From Parapristionchus giblindavisi (Eukaryota > Nematoda > Chromadorea > Rhabditida > Diplogasteridae), in NCBI GenBank assembly GCA_943737045.1, contig CALSFV010000436.1, positions 83,769-147,768 of the forward strand: 64,000 bases of DNA, written 5' to 3'. Numbering within the stretch: the stretch's first letter is position 1; each line of letters starts with the position of its first letter. The translations under genes were made by a program, and so were the position numbers. The notes under the pieces are model-generated. The model saw only the letters and a list, made by a program, of their open reading frames with translations, was not told where the DNA came from and did not search any database. Below are positions 11,431 through 22,864 of the stretch, one piece after another.

Positions 11431-13656
11431 ATGGCCGCTGCTGTTCAAAAGCTCCTTTCTCGAGTTGGAACCATTGGAGTTGGACTCGCCGTCGCTGGAG
11501 GAGTTGCTCAATCCGCACTCTACAATGGTTAGCCATCCTTTTTGGTCTATATTTGTTTAACATTTCCTTTGAATGAAAGGATATTTGTGTGGTGAATTTA
11601 GGCCTGATTTGCTAATGTTAAATCTATTTGAGTCGATGGTGGCGAGCGCGCAGTTATCTTCGACCGTTTCACCGGAGTAAAAGACGAGATCGTTGGAGAG
11701 GGAACTCATTTCCTCATCCCATGGGTGCAGCGACCCATCCACTTCGATATCCGTTCCACACCCAGAGCCATCTCCACTATTACTGGATCCAAGGGTAATA
11801 CTTGCCCTAATTTTTGTTGTCTTTGCTAGATTCCTTGAAATATTGATTGTATTGTCGTTTGCAGACTTGCAAAACGTGTCGATCACGCTCCGTATCCTCC
11901 ACCGTCCCGACCCCGTCAAGCTTCCATCCATCTACCTCAACATTGGCCTCGATTATGCCGAGCGTGTCCTGCCCTCAATCACCAACGAAGTTCTCAAAGC
12001 TGTCGTTGTAAGTCGTTTGTTTTATTAATTATATAATTCACAAGCACCGTCAATACACTGGCATTGTCACGTAAGTCCCGCAAATTGCTTTGAAACGGTT
12101 ACGCCCTTAGGCAACAACGAAACAATTTACGCAATTTATAAATTTTTGCATGTTGCCAACCTTGCGCGACAATCACTGTGTAACAATAATTTGTATCGTA
12201 TTATATTTGTCATTGTTTCTAGGCCCAGTACGATGCCCATGAGATGATCACTCAGCGTGAGAAGGTCTCCAAGAGCGTCTCCGCTGCCCTCTGCGAGAGA
12301 GCCGCCCAGTTCGGACTTCTTCTAGATGATATCTCCATTGTAAGTGATTTTTAAATGTTTTCATTGTGTTATTTTGGCCATATTAATGAGTCGTTTGGTT
12401 TAGACCCATACATTTTCAAACCCTCACAGTGTGAGGATTGACCCACTATATACGGCTCATTTCCATGGTCGACCCACTATATAAAGCCCTTTTTTATGTG
12501 AAAGATTACAATTTAAGCGAAAAATAACGATTTTCCTAAATCGACCCACTATATAAAAATAATTCGGCGAGGACACCGAAAATGTATGTTTAGACCCATC
12601 TTGGATTCGGCCGTGAATTCACCGAGGCCGTCGAAATGAAGCAGGTCGCCCAACAGGATGCTGAGAAGGCCAGGTTGGTTGATAGAACGGGACTAAGCCT
12701 ATACTCATATTCTTCGGTCTGACAACCTCACCCTGACATTCTTACTCGTCTTTAACTTTCTCTAGAATATTATTATGGATGACGGAGCAGGTCTCACTAA
12801 GTACGGAATATAATTCATCCTCAATTATTCGATGTTCATGTGCTCACTATATAATAATAACATTGAACCCCTTTATTAGTGTTTGAATAAAATTAATGAG
12901 ATCATGTAAAAATTAAAATACTTTACATTGGGTTTTATAGATATCTCGTAGAGAAGGCCGAACAGATGAAGATCGCCGCCATTACCACGGCCGAAGGAGA
13001 CGCACAGGCTGCCAAGCTCCTCTCGAAGGTGCCTAATCGTAGTAATATGCGCAAGATAGGAAGCCAGACCTCATTTTGAGCGGAAAAATCGGAAAACATG
13101 ACCGCGTTTGGGAGTTTTTTAATACCTGACCTCATTTTAGCCGAAAAAAAACAACAAACTTACCCTCATTTTGAAAATGTGTAACGTAACTATTCAACCT
13201 ACGGTAATATGAATATTGAGAATTATATCAATCTTCTGTTAACTTAAGGTATTAAATTAGGTAATTACATGGCCTTCTTATCGTTATGCGCATCATTACC
13301 ATTCATTATCATATATTGTTACTGATATGATTGCTTTGCAAATGCAAAATATTGAATTGCAGGCTTTCACCGGTGCTGGTGACAGTTTGATCGAGCTGAG
13401 AAAAATTGAGGTATGTTTGTAGCAATTAAATTGTTTTAAATGTTAATTAATTTTGTTAAATTATTTTGCAATGTTAACACTTTGCTGTTTTTACTTATGC
13501 TCCTAATTCGAGCCATATTTATAAATATTTTTATTATTATTAATATTATTATGATTTGAGGCCGCTGAGGAGATCGCTGAGCGTTTGGCCAAGGCCAAGA
13601 ACGTCGCCTACCTCCCCGGCAACCAGAACACCCTCCTTAACCTCAATGCTGTCTAA
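11431..13656 (+). CDS. phb-1: Prohibitin 1, 276 residues
   Basis: PHB1 and PHB2 form the ring complex of the inner mitochondrial membrane that stabilises cristae and m-AAA substrates. Exons are 11431-11527, 11633-11794, 11865-12007, 12223-12339, 12594-12673, 12941-13028, 13363-13410 and 13561-13656, frame continuous. A hydrophobic N-terminal segment ([20 protein letters not shown], residues 13-32) is the membrane anchor. The SPFH/PHB core begins with [20 protein letters not shown] coiled-coil stretch rich in Ala/Glu ([20 protein letters not shown]) follows. The end is [14 protein letters not shown]. The length matches the family (about 272-275). The acceptor of exon 5 is supplied by the target-site duplication of a transposon. 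eIF2-alpha follows 639 bp downstream on the same strand. Confidence 0.96.
12407..12588. mobile_element. 182-bp hAT-like MITE at a splice acceptor
   Basis: The ends are CATACATTTTC at left and GAAAATGTATG at right (11-bp terminal inverted repeats). They are flanked by a perfect 8-bp direct repeat, TTTAGACC (12399-12406 and 12589-12596). Three internal GACCCACTATATA words recur. No coding capacity. The right target duplication contains the AG used as the 3' splice site for phb-1 exon 5. An 8-bp duplication is typical of hAT elements. Confidence 0.9.
13050..13195. repeat. Intronic repeat with GACCTCATTTT motifs
   Basis: It lies in phb-1 intron 6. GACCTCATTTT or CCCTCATTTT recurs three times, ending near GAAAATGTGTAACG. 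The layout of recurring subterminal words recalls the 12407 and 16705 elements, but I cannot place clean ends or a target duplication. Confidence 0.45.
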
Positions 13657-13970
13657 ATCTCCCGGGATGTGATGATGACCCAAAAGTAGTAGTGCCTCCT
13701 CCTCCTCCGCATCTTTGAATAGATCCTCGACGGTTCATGTAGTCGTCTCATTATGATGTATCTCTCTTACATACTTCCATTGTTCATTCATCCTTTTATC
13801 CAAATCGAGTAGTTGTAGTCAAATGTTAGCTGTTGTTTTTATCTATCATTTTATGGCCCCGAAACATTTAGGTAATACCCCCATCGTTGTTATCCGATAT
13901 CTCTCCTCACGCTCGGACATTTCCAGCCTGCTCTAGTATACCCTTTGTTTCTTGTTTTTTTTTCTTAGAG

Positions 13971-13976
13971 AATAAA
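13971..13976 (+). terminator. Poly(A) signal of phb-1
   Basis: AATAAA after a T-rich stretch, 315 nt past the phb-1 stop codon and 320 nt before the eIF2-alpha start. Confidence 0.65.
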
Positions 13977-14295
13977 GATTTTCCATTATTACTATGGTTT
14001 TGTATTTTGGTTTGGGGTTTAACGAGCGGTTAAGCACCGCCTGGAATATCTTTCTTGGTTTTTGTGAAGTTTTGAAGGGTAATATTGTAGTAAGTAGCGC
14101 GTGTAAAACAACTTACTTTTTATTTATTTTTTGGTTATTGTTTCGCAATTTCATGAGTATATAGCTAAAAAGTAAGCTACTTTTCGCGCTATTTACTATA
14201 ATAGTTCCCTGTAAAACCGGAGTCGATTGATATCAACTCTCGATTGGTCAGGGTAACACTCGCGTTGTCCGTTGGACTTATCGCATACGGTGCAA
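13977..14295. other. phb-1 / eif-2alpha spacer
   Basis: It contains an imperfect inverted repeat at about 14090-14205 with AGTAGCGCG and CGCGCTATTTAC ends and AAGTAAG/CTTACTT words inside. The spacer is short enough for a nematode operon, but I see no clear trans-splice acceptor just before the ATG at 14296. Confidence 0.4.
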
Positions 14296-17200
14296 ATGGT
14301 TCTCCACTGCCGATTCTACGCCAATGCCTACCCCGATGTGGAGGACACCGTCATGGTTAGTGACGGACGGTAGAAGAGCTGGAGTATTGATTGATTGCCT
14401 TTAGGTGAACGTGCGCCAGATCGCCGACATGGGAGCGTACGTGCAGTTGCTCGAGTACGGCAACAAGGGTACGGTAGATGGGGTTTATGGGATATTGAAA
14501 ATACCCCATAGAGTGGTCTATTCGCCACACAATTCTCGTTGTCTGAGGATAAAGATATTATCTAGTAGGGCGTGCATATACAACTTTTTAAAAATCATAG
14601 TCCTTATTTCGTTTTCCTTATTATCCTCTGTCCGCAACCTTCTTATTCTAGAAATGCTTGTGTCTGGAAACTAGATTCTGTATTGGCTAACACAAAGCGG
14701 TGTTAATTAGAAGGGGACAGCGTCCTTATATAATTACTTTCGACGAAAGTCATTGTTGAACATGTGAATCAACCGAGTATCAACGGAAGAAACTACCCTA
14801 CTCTTGATTGTTAACAATGATAAAATGTGAGGAGAATGAGAGTTATGAATCGATTATTGTTGAAATAACAGGGTACAATCTATTACGAGCACATACTGAG
14901 TGAAGAATGGAGATGAAAATGATGAAATGGCTTGAGTGACCGTCTTGATACTGTGACAAGTGCGTTACGAAGTAATGTTCGAAATGAATATATTGTCATG
15001 TGGTGTTTAATTCTTGGAAAAGTAGATGGAAAAGTAAAAGTAGTGTTTATTTTGTGATTGTAGAAGTAGTTGGAAAAGTAGCATAGCCTGACTGCAAACT
15101 CTTACACTGGATTTCATTACTTTTCCAACTACCTTTACAGCCACAAAATTACCCCTACTTTCACTTTTTAACCTACTTTTTCCGTGATTTTAACGCCACG
15201 TAAAAGATTAACAATGTTTAATTGAATACAAACTAGTTGATTAATGTCATACTCATAGATGGGCACCAACATGGGGGTACCCCCTGTAAAATTAAGGCTT
15301 TTCGAAAATTTGTTGAATGCCCCCTGTAAAAAAGGAAGTTTAGGAGAAATTTTTGGAAAAAAAGTGAATGCTCCCTGTAAAATTCACCATTTTTCGTTCG
15401 GATGCCCCCTGACGAATGGAGCTCCAGGTACCCCGCCCATGTATGGTCATACTTACCAGAGGGGCATCCCATGTTTGCACGGGGGCCCTACAAACGTAGA
15501 GCGAACCTGACTTGGAAGAAAGAAAAAGTATTTATGCAAATTCGAAATGGTTTCAGAGGGTATGATCCTGCTCTCCGAGCTGTCGCGTCGTCGTATTCGC
15601 TCCGTGAACAAGCTCATTCGGGTCGGTCGATCCGAGTGTGTGGTCGTCATTCGAGTCGATAAGGACAAGGGTACGGGCTTTTTGTTGTATCATTTGAACT
15701 TAATAATAATAATAATAAATATATTTGAAATTCGTTCTTGATGCTAAAAATCTGAATATATGTGGGTGAATTGCTAATCAACAAACAAAAATATATATTC
15801 TAGTTGAACTATTTTTGATGCAGGTTGGCAAATGATTGGCACAAGGAGGGAATAAAGTGAGCAATTGCAGGCTACATTGATCTCTCCAAGAGACGAGTGT
15901 ACGCCAAGGATCTGCTGCAGTGCGAAGAGCGATTCGCTAAGGCCAAGGTACGGTAGGCATTTTCGATCGATTCAAAGAATCTACATGTCGAAGTACTGTA
16001 GCATTATCGATTCACCCAGAGAAAAAAGTGTAACCCACAGTACATAAGACCTGTGAAGTATTATATTTAACACTTTTTAGGTGTTAAAATAACTCAAAAA
16101 GTGTTAAATATGACACCACAGATCTTATGTACTGTAGGTTACACCTCTTTTCTCTGTGTGTTGATTCAAAGATTTTGTATTATCGATTAAATATGCTCAG
16201 GCCGTCAACAGCATCCTTCGTCACGTTGCCGATCAACTCGGCTTCGATCAGGATGAACAACTCGAGGTGTGTGCTTTGTGTTATGGTCCCATTATCGATT
16301 GATTCCCGCGGTTACGGTAACTTTCCGTTCAGGACCTTTACTCGCGCACCGCCTGGCACTTTGACAAGAAGGAGAAGAGGAAAGCCGCTGCCTATGATGT
16401 CTTCAAGAAGGCCATCGTGTAAGTGAACGTATTGCTTGATTATCCTGCTTACCGTAGTAGCTCAAGGTACAGTATCCTACAGTATGCTTTAGTGATCCTA
16501 CCGTACTCGACGAGTGCGACATAACTGATGACGTGAAGGAGAAGTTGCTGGAGGATATCCGAAAGAAGCTCACTCCTCAGGCAGTCAAGATTCGCGCTGA
16601 TATCGAGGTTGGTTGTTTTCCTGCGCCTAGTGGGAGGTTTAATTTTGATTGACATTTTGACATTGAACAACTTTATCAGCTAATGGGTGTTTCGTAGCTG
16701 GGTTCATACATTTTCAAACCCCAACAATGTCGCTATCTGACCAGTTTCAAAATTTGAAAAATCTGACCAGTTTTTCGAGAATGGTCAAGTTTCGCGCATG
16801 AGACGAGTTATGAGAGAAAGAAATAATTTATTTGTTATGAAAACATATAATAAAGATTGAACTTGAATGAGATTTGTTGTGAATTAATGTGATAAAGTTT
16901 GAAATTGATACGAGATCTTTCATATGAAGGACTATTGAATTGAAAGAATATAAAAAATAAAAAAAAGTAAAAGAGAAATAAATAGAGAAGGAGAAGAGGG
17001 AAGAGAGGTAGAAGTGTTGTCAGATTACGGTACGTAGAGTTAGGTCAGTTATGTGATCTGTTATTTGAATTTTTAATATCGTTTAATTTAAAAGTCGGTT
17101 TTACGTATGTTTCTTTGCGTCATGACGATCATTAAGAGAACTAGAAATGTTTAAAATATAAATTGGACACTAAAGTTAGTTATTCATTGAGTTTAGTGCC

Positions 17201-20200
17201 AAAACGCCCAATGGCCCAATGTACGACATTACCATAGTATTGTGTGACAATTGTTTGTAGGCAGTTAGTTCACTTATTTCGAATCCTTTTTTAAAAATTT
17301 TTTTTCCAAAATGTGTAGAATTGCCTGAACTTTCACTTTATGTGCATTAAAAAAATAAATAAAAATGATTTGAGCTCATACGTTCATTTTAAACATCAAA
17401 ACTGGTCAGATTATGGTATTTGGGAAGATGTGAGAGCAACGAAATATTTTTTTCCTACTTATTCGTGGTCATAATTAATTATAAAAACAAGAACTGCACT
17501 CGAAACTGCCTCCAAGTATCATTTCAGATTTAGAAAGGTAAACAAGTGGTCAGATCTTGTATTTGATAAGATGTGACATCCGTGAAATATTTTTTCATGC
17601 TCTTTCGTGCTTATATTTAATAATGAAAACAAGAACTGCACTCGAAACTGCCTCCAAGTAGTCATTTCAGATTTAGAAAGGTAAACAAGTGGTCAGATCT
17701 TGTATTTGATAAGATGTGGCATCCGTGAAATATTTTTTTCCTACTTATTCGTGCTCATAATTAATGATAAAAACAAGAACTGTGCGTAAATGTGCCTCCA
17801 AGTAGTAATTTCAGATATTCAAATACTTGTGCTTCTGAGAATGTTGATAGGCACATTTATCAATGAATATCAAATTTTAGTGTTGAATTTACATTTTAAA
17901 AATCCATTATTCTCTTAATGATCATATGTGAAGTAATGAAACAAACTGAAATCGGGGATGTGCCTACCAACATTCTCAAAAAATTGAATATAAGAAATTG
18001 CTTGTTGGAGGCATATTTACTCACATTCTTTTACTTTGATAATTATTTATGAGCACGAATAAGTAGAAAAATATATATTTCAATAACACATCTTTTCAAA
18101 TGTCAGCTCTGATCAGTTTTGTGGCTTTAAATGACCGTATGAGTTCAAATAGTTTTTATTCTATTTTATTTTTTGTACTTGGAAATAAACTTCATCATCT
18201 TCTTCAACGACAAGTAGAAGAATTATCGATCGACCGTTGGTGCACATTTCTCAATAACCAACTTTACTGTCCAATTTACAGTTCAAAAATTGATAGGCCT
18301 CTTATTGATCATATTTGACGTAAAGAAGGATAAGTAAATCACAGTTTTAATGCTATTATCAGTAATTATCATTGTACAACTCTAGCAACTCTTCTAGCTT
18401 TCTTCCTTCTTCTCCCTTTTTACCTTTTATAGCACGGTGTGACACACCTACCGGAGAAAAGAGTGGGCGGAAGTTTAAACTTTTAGCGCATACCGTATAC
18501 AGAAAACCAAAAGCGTAGTTCGTGATCACGAAGGCATTTCCGTATAAGAAAAAATACAGATTTGAAAAAATTTGCGCCATTCCTGAATCATGAAAAAGAA
18601 CAATCTTACAGTAATGAGTAAGTATTGAAAAATCCTGATTAATGCCTGAATTCTGCAGGAATTGTTGTTGGGTCTCACAGCGAATAGAAAGAAAAAGCGA
18701 GAGCGCAGACATGTCAGACACTTTTTGTCTGCTAATTCTGTCGCCGATCGATTTCTCTTGTTGTGTCATACCGTGTATTTCGCAATTCTTTATATTCTTT
18801 CAATTCAATAGTCCTTCATATGCACGAACACAAACCTTTATTACAGCTCATGATAAATCTATATCACATCAGTTCACAATAAAACTATTTCAATTTTAAT
18901 CTTTATCACATTAATTAAAAAAAAATCAATTCTCTATTTCTTTCTCCACTTGTCTCGTCCCTTTCGTGCACTTGATCATCCTGGAAAAAAAAACTACTGT
19001 AGGGGAAAACGAGCTTTCGTAAACCACCCTATTAAATAACATGCTAACAATAAGCTGCCGAAAAATACTCTGAGCATTAGTTTATTTGCCCTTATAATGC
19101 ACATTTGCCTTACGTGCCTACTACGGTGGCGAGAACCAGTCACTAGTCACTAATTATTATCTCTCTCCAACTAGTGCGCAATCTTTTCCACTCTCTCTGA
19201 TACTCTTCTGTCCCCTGTGGCAGCCGTGCGTTGGGGTCACGGTTGAGTAGAAATATTACTCTTTTTCTACTCTTTGTTTTTTTCTCGGCTCTAAGTAATC
19301 AAAATATGCAAATCTATATAATTTTGGAATCTACAAATCAAGGGCTATTCTACAAGCCTAAAATTGACTGCAAAAGGACAATTTTAAATTTCTTCAATTT
19401 TTCAAGTCATGCATTGCAGTAAATATTTTATTAAAGTAATTCGAATAACAATGAAAAATAAAAAAAAAGAAAATATAAAAATATTGATAAAGTAAATAAA
19501 TTATATTATCGTCCGATTCCGATCCGATTTGAAAGAATGCATACACGAAAAATTGAAAAAAGTGTTCTTTGACAGTCAATTGCAGACTTGGTAAATAGCT
19601 CTTAGCTTGTAGATTTCAAACATATTCAGATTTACAAATTTCGAATACTTATAGCCGAGAAATCCCAAAAGGAGTAGAAAAAGAGTAGCTGAAAATAAGT
19701 CACTAATGTTGCGATGTTCTCATCACTACTAACCGTCGCGCGAGAGGTCGTAAATGTGCCTTTCTCGGTTGTGTAGAGAGAGACTGTTACTAGGGCTAGT
19801 AAGTAGTGACTGGTTCTCGCCACCCTAGTGCCTACGCCGTAACCTCCGCCGTAAGGACAGAGGAGGTTACGGCGTAGGCACGCAAGGCAAATGTAACGAA
19901 TGGTAGGACACTGAGTGTCACTCATAGACTTATTCATACTGCAGCGGTATTACTTATTTATACCGTATTTAAAGTGCATGCATACTAATTCTTGTGCATC
20001 TATTAATAATATTAATTTAACTATATAGTTTTCTTTCGTCTCATTTTGGACGCCACTCCTTCGTACCATTCATTCAGAGATCAAAAGAAACCGAAATGCG
20101 ACTCCCCTGAATTTTGCCAATCAAGGATATTTCGAAAAAAAAACAAAAAAAATTAAACAATATTTGCTCTTTCGAAAATATCAATGCGCTAAAGTTTACT

Positions 20201-22864
20201 ATTGATATATTGAAGTATCTGCAAAAATTTATTTCGAGAAAGTATCGGAAAAGCGAAAAACTAAAAATGCACATCTCTGCTGCCAATAGGGCAAATATTG
20301 ATAAGTGGTTTACCACAATTTGTTTGCTTATTCGTTCGGGTTTTGACCACTTTTCTATGTTTATGTCACTCCTATCTTGTCGTAAAAACGTTATCACGTT
20401 ATTTACGTGAAAATAAGCGAAAAATAAGCGATTTTTGACAAATCTGACCAGTTTAAAAATTTTTGGTGAAATCTGACCAGTTGGCGGAGCCAAAAATTGT
20501 TGGTCTTATCATAATGTATGGCTGGGTTGCCATGAAATCAACCCAGCTACGAACACAACCACCTCCGTCTCTCTCTCTCTCTCTCTCCGCTTCCGCTTCC
20601 CTATTTTGATATAATTTATAACCTTATTTTCTATTTATAATTTTATGGATAATGTCCGTATAAAAGGTACTTGTGTAACAAAATGAAACACCCTCGTACA
20701 AAACAAACAAGTGATTTTTATACTGTCAATGGGATATTATTTTGTATGCTTTCCATACATGGATCACTGTGAGGAGATTGACGCCGAATTTAACAGGGTT
20801 CTGAAACATGAATGTCACTGGTTTAACATTAATTAATTAATTTCCCCTTGCAGGTGTCGTGCTTTGCGTACGAGGGCATCGAGGCTGTGAAAGACGCCCT
20901 TGGACAGGGCAAGCAGTGCAGCACCGAGGCTATGCCCATAAAGGTGCGTAATTATTATATTATTTTATAATTAATATTTAATATTTAGTGAATAATTAGC
21001 TAATACCAATGAATATTTGTTTGTATGAGACGATGTTAGGTTTACTTGACGTGATTTCAAACAGACGTGAATATTTATTTAATTGGGGCCATTTTTGTTA
21101 TTATTATTGTTATTACTTACTTAGTTACTTCCATAGGTGGGCACGCTGGAGGAAAGGTTGTGCGCAAACGGAGGAATTGTAAGGCTATGCGCATGGCCAT
21201 TTTTTGCAGATTTGACTGAATTTTTTCCAATTTTTGTGAGGCAAAGCTATGCGCAAGGCCCGTAAGGTAAGGCAAGGCTGTGCGCAAAAAGAATTCGTTC
21301 GCACTCGCCCACCTATGGTTACTTCGTAGATCCGTCTTCGTCGGCTAATGCCGTTCGGGTCACTTCCCTCCTTATTTTATTTATTGTTTGACATTGCGTC
21401 TGCAAAGACTTTCATTTTTTATGAATCGTCTCATACGTGGGCACCACTGCCGCTAGCATCAATGCACACCCGATTTTTGGCACCCGACCCCCCGATTTTC
21501 CAAAAACATCACTCAAAATGACGTATAAATACTACATTTTTTACTTCCGACCCCCCGATTTTTGCGTCCGACATCCCTATTTTCATTTCCAGCGGCAATG
21601 CCTGCCCACGTATGAATCGTCTAACATTCTTTTTCACGAAGAAATTAAATTCAGATCAATTTGATCGCGGCTCCTCACTTTGTCGTCACCACCTCAACCC
21701 TCGATAGAGACGGTAATTTAATTTTACATAATGTAGTCAATATTGATCTTTGATCTTTGATCTCTGCCTGTTTGTAGAGGGTCTGGCGGCGGTCGAGCAG
21801 TGTCTGGAGGTGATCAAGACCGCCATCACGGGCAAGGGAGGCAAATTCGCCGTCAAGGAGGCTGTGAGTTTCGCATTTCAAATGATAACCACAGCGAATA
21901 ATCGAATCTTTCTGTACATTATCGGTGGTTGGGGAAATGAAAAAATTAATCAATAATTAGTTTAAAAAAAATTATTATTGATAATTAATTCGCTTTTAAT
22001 CTATAATAATCTCTATAATAGATAGATAGATAATAGATAGTTTTTTTCGTTTCTTTGCCAGTCGTTACTTGTATTCGAAACATTTTAAAATAAATAAATA
22101 ATTAATAATTTAACAAAATCAATAATTAATAATTTAAAATAAATAATTAATTAATAATTTTAATAAAATCAATAACTAGGTGCGTGTGGTGTCCGACCTC
22201 GACGACGATGAGATGCGCAAGAAGATGGAGATGCTCGATCTGGAAGCTGAAGAGGACGAGGAGGATGAGGACGAGAGCGAGGATGAGGATGGAGGCCTGG
22301 TCGCGCCCAAGGGACTCGATGCTGAAGTCGATGCGGAGGTGAGGCATAGTTCAGACGGGTTTGGTGATCGGTTGGGTGAATGTACTCTGGTAAAACTAGT
22401 GTACTTATCATTTTCACTTGAAGCAGACTTTCACTTGAAGTCTACTCCAAGTGGTTTAACGCATTTCTTCAAATGTTGTTTCTCTTGAAGTGACTTTAAG
22501 TTTTGAAATACCAGAGTATTAGGAACAAACAAATATAAATAAAAGTGCAATTAAAGATACAAGCTATTAACACTGTACAAAAGGGAAAAGTTATGCATGG
22601 AATACTAGAATTATATTTATTGAATTGTATCGATGATCTTTATTGTTAGTGCTTTTGTACTGTAAAAATCTGAAAGGAGAGTGTTTAAAATCGGGCCAGC
22701 TTGTTTCTCGTTTCTAGTTTTCTTTAAATGAAGTCTGGTTTTTCGTCTTTGTTTATGTTTCGTTGTGCGCTTCGTTATATAGCAATGAGTATTCCGTTCA
22801 GGAGGCCAGCAGACAAAAGTCGGGAGATAAGAAGGATGAGGATAACAGCGACAGTGATGCCTAA
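14296..22864 (+). CDS. eif-2alpha: Translation initiation factor eIF2 alpha, 345 residues
   Basis: This is the regulatory subunit of eIF2, which delivers initiator tRNA; phosphorylation of one serine by GCN2/PERK-type kinases blocks initiation. Exons: 14296-14355, 14405-14468, 15557-15670, 15871-15947, 16201-16266, 16333-16418, 16493-16607, 20854-20943, 21655-21712, 21778-21863, 22180-22338, 22802-22864; frame continuous, 346 codons. The S1 domain begins [20 protein letters not shown]. The kinase-site segment [14 protein letters not shown] is intact, with the regulatory serine as Ser51 counting Met. The helical domain contains [13 protein letters not shown], and the alpha/beta domain contains [17 protein letters not shown]. 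The tail is Asp/Glu-rich and ends DNSDSDA. The 4.2-kb intron 7 holds a nested transposon complex. The last exon has an inverted duplicate at 37974-38036. Confidence 0.96.
15253..15447. repeat. MITE with CCCCCTGTAAAA repeats (copy 1)
   Basis: It lies in eIF2-alpha intron 2. The ends are ATAGATGGGCACC and GCCCATGTATGG, and CCCCTGTAAAATT recurs inside. A second copy at 35521-35715 is in the opposite orientation. Confidence 0.75.
16017..16156. repeat. 140-bp palindromic MITE, family C
   Basis: It lies in eIF2-alpha intron 4. The left arm CAGAGAAAAAAGTGTAACCC continues ACAGTACATAAGACCTGTG; the right arm is its complement, ending TCTTTTCTCTG. The centre holds AACACTTTTT/AAAAAGTGTT. A relative lies at 28431-28560. 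Confidence 0.85.
16635..16704 (-). mobile_element. LINE 3'-end relic split by a transposon
   Basis: The segment GAACAACTTTATCAGCTAAT onward matches the 3' end of the retrotransposon fragment at 55440-55500. It resumes after the insertion at 20521 (GCTGGGTTGCCATGAAATC) and at about 20560 (CACAACCACCTCCGTCTCTC matches about 55678). The copy is internally deleted and contains a small inverted repeat, AACCCAGCTACGAA. It lies in eIF2-alpha intron 7. Confidence 0.75.
17395..17830. repeat. Tandem repeat, about 143-bp unit, inside the hAT-like element
   Basis: Three units are marked by ACAAGAACTG at about 17488, 17630 and 17774, each with GGTCAGAT..TGATAAGATGTG and CTGCCTCCAAGTA words. A diverged inverted unit follows at about 17975-18150 (TTGGAGGCATATTTACTCAC). 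Confidence 0.8.
19122..19827. mobile_element. 706-bp nested hAT element
   Basis: Terminal inverted repeats: left TACGGTGGCGAGAACCAGTC, right complement TAGGGTGGCGAGAACCAGTC. The flanking 8-bp duplication GTGCCTAC (19114-19121 and 19828-19835) fits the hAT target consensus nTnnnnAn. No transposase is seen. It interrupted an older hairpin: TTTGCCTTACGTGCCTAC on the left, and GCCGTAACCTCC..GGAGGTTACGGC then GTAGGCACGCAAGGCAAA on the right (to about 19892). Confidence 0.9.
20645..20750. repeat. Dispersed GTCCGTATAAAA repeat, short copy
   Basis: GTCCGTATAAAAGGTACTTG at left and CTCGTACAAAACAAACAAGT at right match longer relatives at about 32094-32300 and 44385-44625. Confidence 0.6.
21131..21318. 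repeat. Palindromic element with GTGGGC ends (a)
   Basis: It lies in eIF2-alpha intron 8. The ends are CATAGGTGGGCACGC and GCACTCGCCCACCTATGG. GGTTGTGCGCAAA and GGCTATGCGCA words recur inside. Confidence 0.75.
21432..21615. repeat. Palindromic element with GTGGGCA ends (b)
   Basis: It lies in the same intron. The ends are TACGTGGGCACCACTGCCGC and GCGGCAATGCCTGCCCACGTA. Internal CCGACCCCCCGATTTT words recur. The word TGAATCGTCT occurs on both sides, a possible 10-bp target duplication. Confidence 0.75.

Larger units (their letters stand above)
16705..20520. mobile_element. 3.8-kb non-autonomous hAT-like element
   Basis: It starts CATACATTTTCAAACCCC and ends CATAATGTATG. A perfect 8-bp target duplication GCTGGGTT flanks it (16697-16704 and 20521-20528). 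ATCTGACCAGTTT-type words recur near both ends. The left end is the same as in the 182-bp element at 12407. No transposase-like protein is visible in any frame. It contains a tandem array and a second, nested hAT-like element. Confidence 0.88.

Noticed and set aside
18359..20493. 136- and 139-residue minus frames as the hAT transposase
   Set aside because: No hAT dimerisation or DDE motifs; composition is that of AT-rich non-coding DNA.
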